A stretch of 64,000 nt of DNA from assembly GCA_947588605.1 (NCBI GenBank), contig CANPYK010000005.1, positions 39,249 through 103,248 on the forward strand. Reading direction: 5' to 3'. This DNA comes from an uncultured Oscillospiraceae bacterium. Lineage in GTDB: Bacteria; Bacillota; Clostridia; Oscillospirales; Oscillospiraceae. A model generated the notes under the pieces. It was not told the origin of the DNA. It was given only the letters and a program-made list of their open reading frames with translations, and did not search any database. The position numbers were made by a program, and so were the translations under genes. Numbering within the stretch: the first letter of the stretch is position 1; every line of letters starts with the position of its first letter. Shown here in pieces: positions 18,318 to 26,375 of the stretch.

Positions 18318-20198
18318 ATGAAAAAGACGCTGTCGTTCATTTTGGCGCTTGCGTTGGCGCTGTCTCTCGCGGCCTGCGGGACGGGGGAGGTCCCGGCGGG
18401 GTCCTCCGCGCCCTCGGTGCCGCCCGCGACCGTGCCCGGCGAGCCCACGCGGCCCGGCGAGCCCACGCAACCCGCGGAGCCTCCCATCACCGCGCCCCAC
18501 TTCACCCGCGAGGAGTTTCCCCGCCTGGACGGGTCCACCTCCACCGCGCCCCTGGCCGTGGCCATGGCGGCGCTGATGCTGGGCGAGAGCGAGGAGGACG
18601 TGAAGTCGCTCATCAGCTTCAACCGCACCACCAACTCCTACTATAACCTCCTCTACGGCAGCGCAGACCTCCTCATCGTCAGCGAGGGGAACGAGGAGGT
18701 CTACGCCGAACGGGAGCGCATGGGCTTTGAATGGGAGCAGACGCCCTTCGCCACCGACGCCTTCGTCTTCGTGGTGAACGAGGCAAACCCGGTGGAGTCC
18801 CTGACCGTCGACCAGATCCGCAGGATCTACACCGGTGAGATCACCAATTGGTCCGAGGTGGGCGGCCCGGACGAGCCCATCATCCCCCTCCAGCGCAACC
18901 CGGAGGCGGGAAGCCAGTCGCTGATGGAGAAGCTCGTGATGCGGGGCACGCCCATGATGGAGCCGCCCACCCAATATGTAGCCACCTCCATGGGCGGGCT
19001 CATGGAGGCCGTCCGGGGCTATGACAGCTCCGCCGGGGCCATCGGGTACTCCGTCTACTACTACGCCGAGGAGATGCGCGCCGCCGAAGGGCTGAAGCTC
19101 CTGCGCGTCGAGGGCGTCGCCCCCGAGCCGGAGGCCATCCGCTCCGGGGCCTATCCCCTCACCAACCCCTACTACGTGGTCCTCCCCGCCTCCGCGCCGG
19201 AGGGGTCCCCCGCCCGGGTCATCCGGGACTGGCTTTTGAGCGAGGACGGCCAGCGTCTGGCCGCCGGGCAGGGGTATGTGTCGGTCCTCGACCTGCCCAC
19301 CGCGCCCCGGGACCCCGCGCCGGAGGTGGGCACGCGGCTTTTCCCGGAATTTACCGGCGAGCTCGTCCCCGGCAGCTACGGCCTGCTCATCCCCTACGCC
19401 GGCCGGCGGCTGTCGGCCAACGAATTTGTGACCACCGGCTGTCTCTACGGCCTCATGACCCCCGAAGGGGCGGTGGTCATGGACCCGGTATGTACCGACG
19501 TCTGGGCCTGCGGGGACGTTCTGGTCCTCACCGAGGTCGTGGACGGCGAGACCAGCGCGGCCGCCGCCGCTCTGGACGGGTCCTGGTGGACGGGCTTTGA
19601 GTACCTGGCCGCCTCCGGCTGGAACGACGGCGTGATCCTCTATAAGGAGGACTCCGTCACCCTCCTGCGCCGGGACGGCGAAAACCTGGGCGCCTTTACC
19701 ATGCAGGACCTGGGCATCACCGTAGAGCAGCTTGCCGTCATGCGCCAGGGCGCCCTGGAGGGCGGCGGCGGAGAGTGGCTGGGGGACAAGATCTCCGTTC
19801 TGTACCAATTTGACGGGGAGGACGGCGGCGTCCTCTACTTCGACCTTACCGACCGGCAGCTCCACGAGATGTCCATGGACGACTGGGCGCTCCTCTACCC
19901 CTCCCGCCCGGAGAAGATCCCGCCGGTGGAGAACGCCTGGTACGTCTACGACGAGCTCCTGGGCGAGGACGCCCCCGCCATCCTGGCAAGCCCCGACCCG
20001 GAGACCTACGCCACCTCCTACCTCTACGCCGACGGCACGCCCATCCCCGGCCTCGCCTCCGTCCCCCTCTCCCCCACCCAGTCCGTCCGCCTCCTCGGCG
20101 GCCTCATCGAGCACCTGGACGTCAACGTGGCGGAATATTTCGATTTGGACACCATGGAGGTGGTCTTCCGCACGTACCTGGGGTTCGGGGAGGACTGA
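18318..20198 (+). CDS. PstS-like periplasmic-binding lipoprotein with C-terminal WG-like region
   Basis: 626 aa. A signal peptide ends in a lipobox (LSLAAC, Cys at about residue 20), followed by a Pro/Gly/Thr-rich linker and a phosphate-binding-protein-like domain (about 65-330): DGSTSTAPLAVAMAA near its start, VDQIRRIYTGEITNWSEVGG and GSQSLMEKLV. This is the PstS-type fold. The remaining 300 residues resemble WG beta-repeats (YGLMTPEGAVVMDPVCTDV). No pstCAB genes adjoin, so it may be a sensor or orphan receptor rather than a transporter subunit. The ligand is unknown. Confidence 0.8.
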   Translation: MKKTLSFILALALALSLAACGTGEVPAGSSAPSVPPATVPGEPTRPGEPTQPAEPPITAPHFTREEFPRLDGSTSTAPLAVAMAALMLGESEEDVKSLISFNRTTNSYYNLLYGSADLLIVSEGNEEVYAERERMGFEWEQTPFATDAFVFVVNEANPVESLTVDQIRRIYTGEITNWSEVGGPDEPIIPLQRNPEAGSQSLMEKLVMRGTPMMEPPTQYVATSMGGLMEAVRGYDSSAGAIGYSVYYYAEEMRAAEGLKLLRVEGVAPEPEAIRSGAYPLTNPYYVVLPASAPEGSPARVIRDWLLSEDGQRLAAGQGYVSVLDLPTAPRDPAPEVGTRLFPEFTGELVPGSYGLLIPYAGRRLSANEFVTTGCLYGLMTPEGAVVMDPVCTDVWACGDVLVLTEVVDGETSAAAAALDGSWWTGFEYLAASGWNDGVILYKEDSVTLLRRDGENLGAFTMQDLGITVEQLAVMRQGALEGGGGEWLGDKISVLYQFDGEDGGVLYFDLTDRQLHEMSMDDWALLYPSRPEKIPPVENAWYVYDELLGEDAPAILASPDPETYATSYLYADGTPIPGLASVPLSPTQSVRLLGGLIEHLDVNVAEYFDLDTMEVVFRTYLGFGED

Positions 20199-20759
20199 GA
20201 AACCCCCTCAGTCATGGCCTGCGGCCGTGCCAGCTCCCCCAAAGGGGGGAGCTGACGGGCGGGTTTAGAACCCGCCCCTACAGTGCAAATTGCGTTCAAT
20301 CCACGCCGTACGGGCCGCTGCCCACAGCGGCCCGCGTTGCAGGTTTCGGATTGCCTCCAGTCAACGCCGTAGGGGCGGCCTCTCTTGGCCGCCCGCGTTT
20401 CAGGTTTCGGATTGCTCCCGATAAACGCCGTAGGGGTCGCCGTCTCGGCGACCCGCGTTCCGATAACCTCCCATGTCGGTTGAATGGGATAACCTTCCAA
20501 ATTCCCTGTAGGGGCGGGTTCCAAACCCGCCCGTGCCCACATTATGTGACGGAGCGGTTCCGATAAAACGCATCATCCCTGGTCTTAGTGCCCCCTCCTC
20601 GTAGGAGGGGGGCAGGGGGGTAGCGAAGGTTGAGGTTTTTGAGCTGTATCATAGACGCACCCACCCTGCCCATCGCTGCGCTTGGCCACCCCTCCCGGAG
20701 GGAGAGGCTCCAATAAAAAACCGGGAGGTCTCCCCTCCCGGCTTTTTCGTGTGCTCCCC
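20199..20759. repeat. Repeat-filled gap after the PstS-like gene
   Basis: At least three tandem GCCGTAGGGG-type modules (about 20305-20458) and two GGGCGGGTTT...AACCCGCCC modules (about 20257-20282 and 20510-20532) are followed by a CCTCCTCGTAGGAGG module (about 20588-20612). A hairpin CCGGGAGG...CCTCCCGG near 20720-20742 with a following TTTTTCG may act as a plus-strand terminator. No gene. Confidence 0.75.
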
Positions 20760-21008
20760 TCAGTTCGCGCTTGTAAACTTCTGCTTGACCTGGTCGATCT
20801 TGGACTGGGGGACGTTCTGGGTGGCGTACCAGCCCTTTTGGGTCATCTGCTGGTAGATGGCGTCCTGCATACACAGGGCGTCGGTGAGGGAGTCCTTGAA
20901 GGCGCAGTTGACCTTCGGGGTGCCGGACTCGATGGCGCCGTGCATATAGAGGTCGCAGACGCCCTTGGTGGTGAGAAGGATGTTCTCCATGATAGTCTTG
21001 TCGTCCAT
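20760..21008 (-). CDS. CotF-like spore coat protein
   Basis: 82 aa from the ATG at 21008 (AAGGAGGTGA ideally spaced; a GTG three codons upstream would overlap that site). The protein is helical with TIMENILLTTKGVCDLYMHGAIES and ALCMQDAIYQQMTQKGWY stretches (shown in parts) typical of the small CotF/YhcQ coat family of Clostridia. It probably packs in the spore coat. It is the second of two genes, 13 bp after the 57-aa partner. Confidence 0.72.
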   Translation of the reverse strand: MDDKTIMENILLTTKGVCDLYMHGAIESGTPKVNCAFKDSLTDALCMQDAIYQQMTQKGWYATQNVPQSKIDQVKQKFTSAN

Positions 21009-21021
21009 GCCTGTCACCTCC

Positions 21022-21195
21022 TTACACCAGCGCGTAGAACCGGCCGAAGATCTGGCGGTTCTTGTCCACCAGCTGCTGGGCCTGGGCCTTGAGCTGGGGG
21101 TCCTGCAGGGTGTTCACGGCGTCCTGACACTGCTTGGAGAGAAATTCAGCGTGTCCCAGGGCGTCTTCGATATAGAGCAGCTCTTTTTCGCTCAT
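21022..21195 (-). CDS. Small helical protein paired with CotF-like coat protein
   Basis: 57 aa, starting MSEKELLYIEDALGHAEFLS and rich in Gln, Lys and Asp, probably a helical hairpin. The ATG follows GAGGTGA. Such short proteins directly before a CotF-like protein are common in sporulating Clostridia. I infer a coat or coat-associated role from the pairing only. Confidence 0.7.
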   Translation of the reverse strand: MSEKELLYIEDALGHAEFLSKQCQDAVNTLQDPQLKAQAQQLVDKNRQIFGRFYALV

Positions 21196-21304
21196 AAGAA
21201 ATCACCTCGCTGTCAGTATGACCGCAAAGCGCCCGATTATGCGCCGGCGCTGGGACATATATGAAATTTTCCCGGAATATACTGGCGGTGAGAGGTGAGG
21301 AACT

Positions 21305-21778
21305 ATGAAATGGAAACCGAAAAAGCTGGCGGTCTGCCTGCTCATCCCGCTCATCGTCGGCGGCGTGGCGGCGGCGCTGTCCATGTCCGGCATGAAGGCG
21401 TTCGACGCGCTGGAAAAGCCCGCCCTGACGCCGCCGGGGTGGGTCTTCCCGGTGGTCTGGACGGCGCTCTACCTCATGATGGGGCTGGCCTCGTATCTGG
21501 TGTCCGAGAGCGGCGCTCCCGCCGACGCCGTCAGCGCGGCGCTGACGGTGTACGCCTGTCAGCTGTGCGTCAATTTCTTCTGGCCCATGCTCTTTTTCCA
21601 CTTTGAGCTGTACTTATTCTCCTTCTTCTGGCTGGTGGCCCTCTGGTTCATGGTCCTGGCGACCTTCGCCATCTTCCGCAAGCTCCACAAAACGGCGGGC
21701 CTCCTCATCCTGCCCTACCTCCTCTGGGTGACCTTCGCGGGCTACCTCAACCTGGGGGTGTATCTGCTGAACCGATGA
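21305..21778 (+). CDS. tspO: TspO/MBR family membrane protein
   Basis: 157 aa, five predicted helices. TspO proteins bind porphyrins and related hydrophobic ligands. Visible signatures: PPGWVFPVVWTALYLMMGLASY in helix 2 (the WxxWxxLYxxMG pattern), NFFWPMLFF in helix 3 and YLLWVTFAGYLNLGV in helix 5 (the LxWxxFAxxLN pattern). GAGGTGAGG precedes the ATG. It is monocistronic, with a terminator immediately downstream. Confidence 0.9.
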   Translation: MKWKPKKLAVCLLIPLIVGGVAAALSMSGMKAFDALEKPALTPPGWVFPVVWTALYLMMGLASYLVSESGAPADAVSAALTVYACQLCVNFFWPMLFFHFELYLFSFFWLVALWFMVLATFAIFRKLHKTAGLLILPYLLWVTFAGYLNLGVYLLNR

Positions 21779-21784
21779 ACGCGC

Positions 21785-21821
21785 GCGGCGCACGTTTTCA
21801 CGAAACGCGCGCCGCTTTTTT
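21785..21821 (+). terminator. Terminator of tspO
   Basis: A GC-rich stem of 12 pairs with one mismatch (GCGGCGC / GCGCCGC plus CGTTT / AAACG) is followed by a T-run, directly after the tspO stop. Confidence 0.88.
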
Positions 21822-21846
21822 ATTCCACTTTACCGGACGTAATGTT

Positions 21847-24276
21847 TTATCGGAGCATCCAGGCGCAAAACCGGGCCAGCATCGCCGCGGCCTCGGCGCG
21901 GGTAGCGGTGCTCTGGGGGGCGATCCCCGTACCGTTGCCGGTGACGATCCCCGCTCCCACGGCCCAGCGCATGGCTTCCAGCGCGTAGGAGCTGACGTCG
22001 GAGGCGTCGGCAAAACCGTCAAGCTCCTTACCGTCGGACACGTCCAGCCCTCTGGCGGCGGCAAAGCGGCAGAGCATGACCGCAAACTGCTCGCGTGTCA
22101 GGTCATTCTCCGCGCCGAACACCCCGTTGCCGAGTCCGTTGACGATCCCCTGTCCGGCGGCCCAGGCCACGGCATCGCTGTAATACGCGCCGCTTGCAAT
22201 GTCGGAAAAGACTGTGTCCGATGTCTCCGGCTCATACGCCAGGCGGTAAAGGACCGTGGCGGCCATACCTCTGGAGACGGTCGTCTCGGGGGAGAAGGCG
22301 TCGGTATCCGTCCCCACCATGAGCTGGCGGGAGGTGACGAATTTCACCGCCGTGTCCGCCCAGGGCTGCAACGATTTGGTATCCGCGAAGGTCATGCTGT
22401 TGTCCGCAAAGCTGACCGAGGCGGCGCCTGTCACCGGGAATACCATGTCGCCCCCATCCACAACGCTGTCGCGGATGATCTCCCGCGTGCCGTCCTCCCG
22501 GACGATAACGGCCACGACAGCGGGATCGGCGGCTTCCATCGGCACGCGGACCTTCACAGGCTCCTCGCCGGCGGCCTTGACGGTAAGCTCGGCGGTGTCG
22601 GAGACAGAGAACTCGACCGGCACGGTGAGGGAGGAGACTCCGGCGGGTACGGTGACTTCCGTAGAGGTGAGGGTCCCGTCGGAGGCATAGGCGCTGACGC
22701 TGGCGGCGCCGTTTGTGTCTGTCACGGTCACGGTCCTGCTCCCGTCCGGCTCCGTCCTGGTCTCCGTGACGCTGCCGTCGGGGTTTGTCACCCGGTCGAC
22801 CGTGGCGGAGGGGACGGAGGGCTCCGGCTCGGACGGAACGGTAGGTTCGGGTTCGGAGGGGGCAGGCGGCGCGGTGATCTCGAACTGATAGGTCAGGGTC
22901 CCGGTATAATCGCCCTTGCCGGTGACGGTGAGGGTGGCGGTCCCGACCTCGATGTTGTCGGTGTAGGTCACCTCATAGTCCCGGCCCTCCGTTAAGGGGA
23001 AGTTTTCCAGGGCCACCGGCGTCACGGTCTTTGTCTTAGGCGTCCCGTCGGCGGTCACGGAGGAGGTATCCACGGTGAAGAGGTTATCCGTCAGGGTGAT
23101 CTTCAGTTCGTCGATCAGAATATAGTCCGACTCCGACCAGTCGCCGCTGCGATACTCTTGGATATTGCCGGAAATGGGACGGATCTTGTAGGCCATCGGC
23201 GTGTCGAGATTGCCATAAAAATAATAGTGATCCTCTTCCTGATAAGCGTTGTCGGGGGTGTCGTAAAGGGGGGTCCATTCGCCGCCGTCCCCCTTGCGAT
23301 ACCGCATCACCTGATACCCGGAAACGTCCCCGACGGGAAGCCAGCACAGCTTATCCAGGCCGCCCCCCATATAAGACGGTTCGATGACGCGGAAAAACTC
23401 AGTGGGCGCCGGGACCTTGGCGCTTTCATCCGGCAGAACGATCTCCTTGGACTCGGAAAGGACCGTATGGCTCCGCGCGACGCAGGACCATCCCTGGATC
23501 GCGGGATCGGAGGCGTAAAGCAAAAACTGGACCACCGCTAGGTATGTTCCGCTTGCCGAGATATCTTTGTTCAACCCGTCGGATGTCCAGGTAAAGGATG
23601 TGATGCTCTGGGTGATCGTATCGGCCCGCCCAAGCCCGGCATTGCTGACGATCTCCCCGGTAGTCATGTCATAGATATAGGCGGTCATCTCAAGCATATA
23701 CCCGTAGGTGTCGCCCTCGATCGGGAGCGTCGGCTTGCCCGCGTTCAGGATGCCTGTATCCTCAAAATAGATGCGGTCGGGCAGTTCGATCTCATAGGAA
23801 GTCTCGATCTCCTCGATGTCGCTGAGCTTGATAAGCTCGGACCAGTCGCTCAGTTTGCCGTTCTCACGCAGCTGGACCTTTACGGCATAAAAATAGTCCT
23901 CGTATCCCGCTTCGATCGGGACCTCCGAGAAATATCCTCCGGGCTGTGTGGAGACCTGCGTCCACTCCTCCGCGTCCGCGGAAAGGTCGGTCTCGGCGCG
24001 ATACCACTGGTAATTCAAAGAAGCGTAGCTTGTACGGCTGTCGCTTTCCAGCCAATACCCGACCTGTGTAACAGTCTTGATCGTCCAGCCGGCCGTGTCG
24101 AGCCGCTCCCGTTTCTCTATCCTCAGGTCGGCAGCCGTCGGCACGGGCAGGGACTCCGGCGGCGTGGCCGCGGCGGCGCTGTCAGGGCTGGATGCGGCTT
24201 CCGCCGCCGGTCCCAAGACCAGGGCAAAGGCCAAAAGCAGCGGCAGGCATGACGCGATTGACTTTTTGATACGCAT
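21847..24276 (-). CDS. Secreted multidomain protein with three C-terminal SLH units
   Basis: 809 aa from the ATG at 24276 (AGGAGG upstream). A signal peptide (MRIKKSIASCLPLLLAFALV, ending near AEAA) is followed by beta-rich extracellular modules, one resembling an MBG/Ig-like repeat (ENFPLTEGRDYEVTYTDN, about 450-520), then a Pro/Glu/Ser linker. At the C-terminus are three SLH units, recognisable by FADTKSLQPWADTAVKF, FSDIASGAYYSDAVAWAAGQ and FADASDVSSYALEAMRWAV. It is probably anchored to the cell wall. The ligand is unknown. Confidence 0.88.
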   Translation of the reverse strand: MRIKKSIASCLPLLLAFALVLGPAAEAASSPDSAAAATPPESLPVPTAADLRIEKRERLDTAGWTIKTVTQVGYWLESDSRTSYASLNYQWYRAETDLSADAEEWTQVSTQPGGYFSEVPIEAGYEDYFYAVKVQLRENGKLSDWSELIKLSDIEEIETSYEIELPDRIYFEDTGILNAGKPTLPIEGDTYGYMLEMTAYIYDMTTGEIVSNAGLGRADTITQSITSFTWTSDGLNKDISASGTYLAVVQFLLYASDPAIQGWSCVARSHTVLSESKEIVLPDESAKVPAPTEFFRVIEPSYMGGGLDKLCWLPVGDVSGYQVMRYRKGDGGEWTPLYDTPDNAYQEEDHYYFYGNLDTPMAYKIRPISGNIQEYRSGDWSESDYILIDELKITLTDNLFTVDTSSVTADGTPKTKTVTPVALENFPLTEGRDYEVTYTDNIEVGTATLTVTGKGDYTGTLTYQFEITAPPAPSEPEPTVPSEPEPSVPSATVDRVTNPDGSVTETRTEPDGSRTVTVTDTNGAASVSAYASDGTLTSTEVTVPAGVSSLTVPVEFSVSDTAELTVKAAGEEPVKVRVPMEAADPAVVAVIVREDGTREIIRDSVVDGGDMVFPVTGAASVSFADNSMTFADTKSLQPWADTAVKFVTSRQLMVGTDTDAFSPETTVSRGMAATVLYRLAYEPETSDTVFSDIASGAYYSDAVAWAAGQGIVNGLGNGVFGAENDLTREQFAVMLCRFAAARGLDVSDGKELDGFADASDVSSYALEAMRWAVGAGIVTGNGTGIAPQSTATRAEAAAMLARFCAWMLR

Positions 24277-24346
24277 ATTGTTTCCTCCTGTCAATAATAT
24301 AAGAGAGCGATATTATCCGAATACGAATCATATAGCCCATAAACGG

Positions 24347-24375
24347 ATTATAGCTCTTCTATGGCTAATTGTCAA
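24347..24375 (-). promoter_or_regulatory. Consensus promoter of the SLH multidomain gene
   Basis: On the minus strand TTGACA (24375-24370), 17-bp spacer, TATAAT (24352-24347): a perfect sigma-A consensus. It lies in the divergent region shared with the XRE regulator gene. Confidence 0.92.
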
Positions 24376-24429
24376 TATTCGAGCCAGGAAATATGCTCTT
24401 TTTATAGCACACATTTGGGAGGAAACGGT

Positions 24430-24645
24430 ATGATCGTATATACGCGCCTTTGGCAGACCATGAAAGAAAAAGGGATCTCCCAATACAAGCTTCTCAAGGA
24501 CTACCAAATCAGTGCCGGGCAGTTGGACAGGCTGCGGAAAAACCACAATGTCAGCACCTACACGCTCAATCTGCTCTGCTCTATTCTTCACTGCCGTCTG
24601 GAGGAGATCGCCGAGTTTGTGGAGGACGGGGAGACGAGGTCATAA
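24430..24645 (+). CDS. Small XRE-family HTH regulator
   Basis: 71 aa, essentially one Cro/C1-type helix-turn-helix: LWQTMKEKGISQYKLLKDYQ, recognition-helix region SAGQLDRLRKN, then NLLCSILHCRLEEIAEF. The start is the ATG at 24430, with GGGAGG upstream. It is divergent from the SLH protein and faces its perfect promoter, so it may regulate that gene or itself. Its stop is 3 bp from the end of the convergent NUDIX gene. Confidence 0.85.
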   Translation: MIVYTRLWQTMKEKGISQYKLLKDYQISAGQLDRLRKNHNVSTYTLNLLCSILHCRLEEIAEFVEDGETRS

Positions 24646-24648
24646 ACC

Positions 24649-25038
24649 TTATCCCGCGTCCTCCATGAGCTTTCGCAGGATCTCCGCGTCCGCGGGGCAG
24701 AAATCGTAGTTTGGGATCTCGTCAGGGCGGATATAGCGGATGTCCGTGTGCTCCAGGAGCTTCGGCTCGCCCTGCGTGATGCGGGCGTTGTAGAGCGTCA
24801 GGTCCACGGTCATGTCGGGGTAGACGTGGGTAAGCTCCATGTAGATGTCCCGGACCTCCACCGTAACGTCCAGCTCCTCCCGGCACTCGCGGACGAGGGC
24901 CTCGGGCTTGGTCTCCCCCGGCTCCACCTTCCCGCCCACAAATTCGTATAAGCCGCCCCGCGCCTTGTGGGGCGGGCGGCGGCAGATGAGAAATTTCCCG
25001 TCCCTCCGGATGAGGGCGGCAACCACCGAAACAGCCAT
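24649..25038 (-). CDS. NUDIX hydrolase, MutT-like
   Basis: 129 aa from the ATG at 25038 (AAGGAGG upstream). The full Nudix box is present (GGKVEPGETKPEAL followed by RECREELDV), with the MutT-style LICRRPPHKARGGLYEF segment before it. It probably hydrolyses oxidised nucleotides such as 8-oxo-dGTP or related substrates (inference from sub-family). It has its own promoter. Confidence 0.9.
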   Translation of the reverse strand: MAVSVVAALIRRDGKFLICRRPPHKARGGLYEFVGGKVEPGETKPEALVRECREELDVTVEVRDIYMELTHVYPDMTVDLTLYNARITQGEPKLLEHTDIRYIRPDEIPNYDFCPADAEILRKLMEDAG

Positions 25039-25066
25039 AGCGCGGCCTCCTTTGTTTTTTTGAAAA

Positions 25067-25095
25067 AGTATACCATCCCCCGGCAAGATTGTCAA
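25067..25095 (-). promoter_or_regulatory. Promoter of the NUDIX gene
   Basis: Minus-strand TTGACA (25095-25090), 17-bp spacer, TATACT (25072-25067). Confidence 0.88.
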
Positions 25096-25135
25096 AAGGT
25101 CACCAATATTTTGACAGTTTCGGGAAAGTTTGTAC

Positions 25136-25165
25136 TCGACAAACGCCCGGTGGGGTTGGTATAAT
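25136..25165 (+). promoter_or_regulatory. Promoter of the DegV-family gene
   Basis: TCGACA (25136-25141), 18-bp spacer, TATAAT (25160-25165), 34 bp before the DegV start. Confidence 0.75.
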
Positions 25166-25199
25166 GGGAGAGAACTTAGATTTTGGGGAGCGTGTGGCA

Positions 25200-26072
25200 A
25201 TGAGAGACTATGTGATCCTGACCGATTCCTCCTGCGACCTGCCGGCGGCGCTGGCCGACGAGCTGGACATTGAGGTCCTGCCCCTGCGGGTGAACCTGAA
25301 CGGGCGGGAGTTTCGCAACTTCCTGGACGAGCGGGAGCTGGACCACCGGGAATTTTATAACGCCCTGCGATCCGGCGGCGCGGCCTCCACCAGCGCCGTC
25401 AATCCCGAGGAATTTACTCAGGTCCTGACGCCCTTTTTGGAGGCGGGGCGGGACGTGCTGTACCTGGCCTTCGCCTCGGCTCTGTCCAGCACCTGCCAGA
25501 ACGGCGCCATCGCCGCCAGGGACCTGGAGGAGCGCTTCCCCGGCCGGCACATCTACGTGGTGGACACCAAATGCGCCTCCATGGGCCAGGGGCTCCTTGT
25601 GTACCTCACGGGCCTCAAGGCCAAGGAGGGCGCGAGCCTCACGGAAGCGCGGGATTACGCCGAAAAGACCGCCCCGCGGATCGCCCATTGGTTCACCGTG
25701 GACGACCTCTTCTTCCTCAAGCGCGGGGGCCGCGTCAGCGCCGCCACGGCGGCGGTGGGGACGCTCCTCAACATCAAGCCCGTCCTCCACGTGGACGACG
25801 AGGGGCGGCTCATCAGCATGTCCAAGGCCCGCGGCCGCAAGGCCGCCGTCAAGGCCATCTTTGACAAGTGCGCCCAGACCGCCGACCGCCCGGAGGCCCA
25901 GCACATCTTCATCAGCCACGGCGACTGCCCCGAGGACGCGCAGGCCCTCAGGGAGCTCATCGAGACGAACCTCCACCCCTTAGACGTCACCGTCAGCCCC
26001 ATCGGCCCCGTCATCGGCGCCCACTCCGGCCCCGCCACCCTGGCCGTATTCTTTTTGGCGGATGTGCGGTGA
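25200..26072 (+). CDS. DegV/FakB family fatty-acid-binding protein
   Basis: 290 aa from the ATG at 25200. DegV/FakB proteins hold a fatty acid for phosphorylation by FakA. Signatures: DYVILTDSSCDLPAA, VNPEEFTQVL, LYLAFASALSSTCQNG, VDTKCASMGQG, and FFLKRGGRVSAATA followed by IKPVLHVDDEGRL. The FakA-like kinase gene (YloV) lies convergently about 300 bp downstream, which supports a FakA/FakB pairing in exogenous fatty acid use (inference). Confidence 0.9.
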   Translation: MRDYVILTDSSCDLPAALADELDIEVLPLRVNLNGREFRNFLDERELDHREFYNALRSGGAASTSAVNPEEFTQVLTPFLEAGRDVLYLAFASALSSTCQNGAIAARDLEERFPGRHIYVVDTKCASMGQGLLVYLTGLKAKEGASLTEARDYAEKTAPRIAHWFTVDDLFFLKRGGRVSAATAAVGTLLNIKPVLHVDDEGRLISMSKARGRKAAVKAIFDKCAQTADRPEAQHIFISHGDCPEDAQALRELIETNLHPLDVTVSPIGPVIGAHSGPATLAVFFLADVR

Positions 26073-26375
26073 GGGCATAAGAGCCATTTTTACACTATCC
26101 ATCAAGTAGGGGCGGGTTCCAAACCCGCCCGTGCGCGGTTGCGATAACGGACCGGTCCCGATAAAACGCACCCGCCCCCGTCTCGGAGCCCCCTCCTCGT
26201 AGGAGGGGGGCAGGGGGGAAGCGAGCGTTGGAGTTTCTGCGCGCTTCGATAGACGTCCCCACCCTGCCCATCGCGACCCTCGGCCCCCCTCCGTAGGAGG
26301 GGCTTTGGCGCTCCGCCGCAACCTTTCCACAAAAAATCCCTCCCCAACCGGGGAGGGATCTCTATTATTCGCCAT
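26073..26375. repeat. Convergent gap with repeats and terminator
   Basis: It holds a GGGGCGGGTTCCAAACCCGCCC-type module (about 26107-26130) and a CCTCCTCGTAGGAGG module (about 26188-26212). The FakA-side terminator is listed separately. No gene. Confidence 0.75.
26331..26359 (-). terminator. Terminator of the FakA operon
   Basis: A 10-bp stem (ATCCCTCCCC / GGGGAGGGAT) with loop AACC is followed on the minus strand by TTTTT. It lies 17 bp past the FakA stop. Confidence 0.9.
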
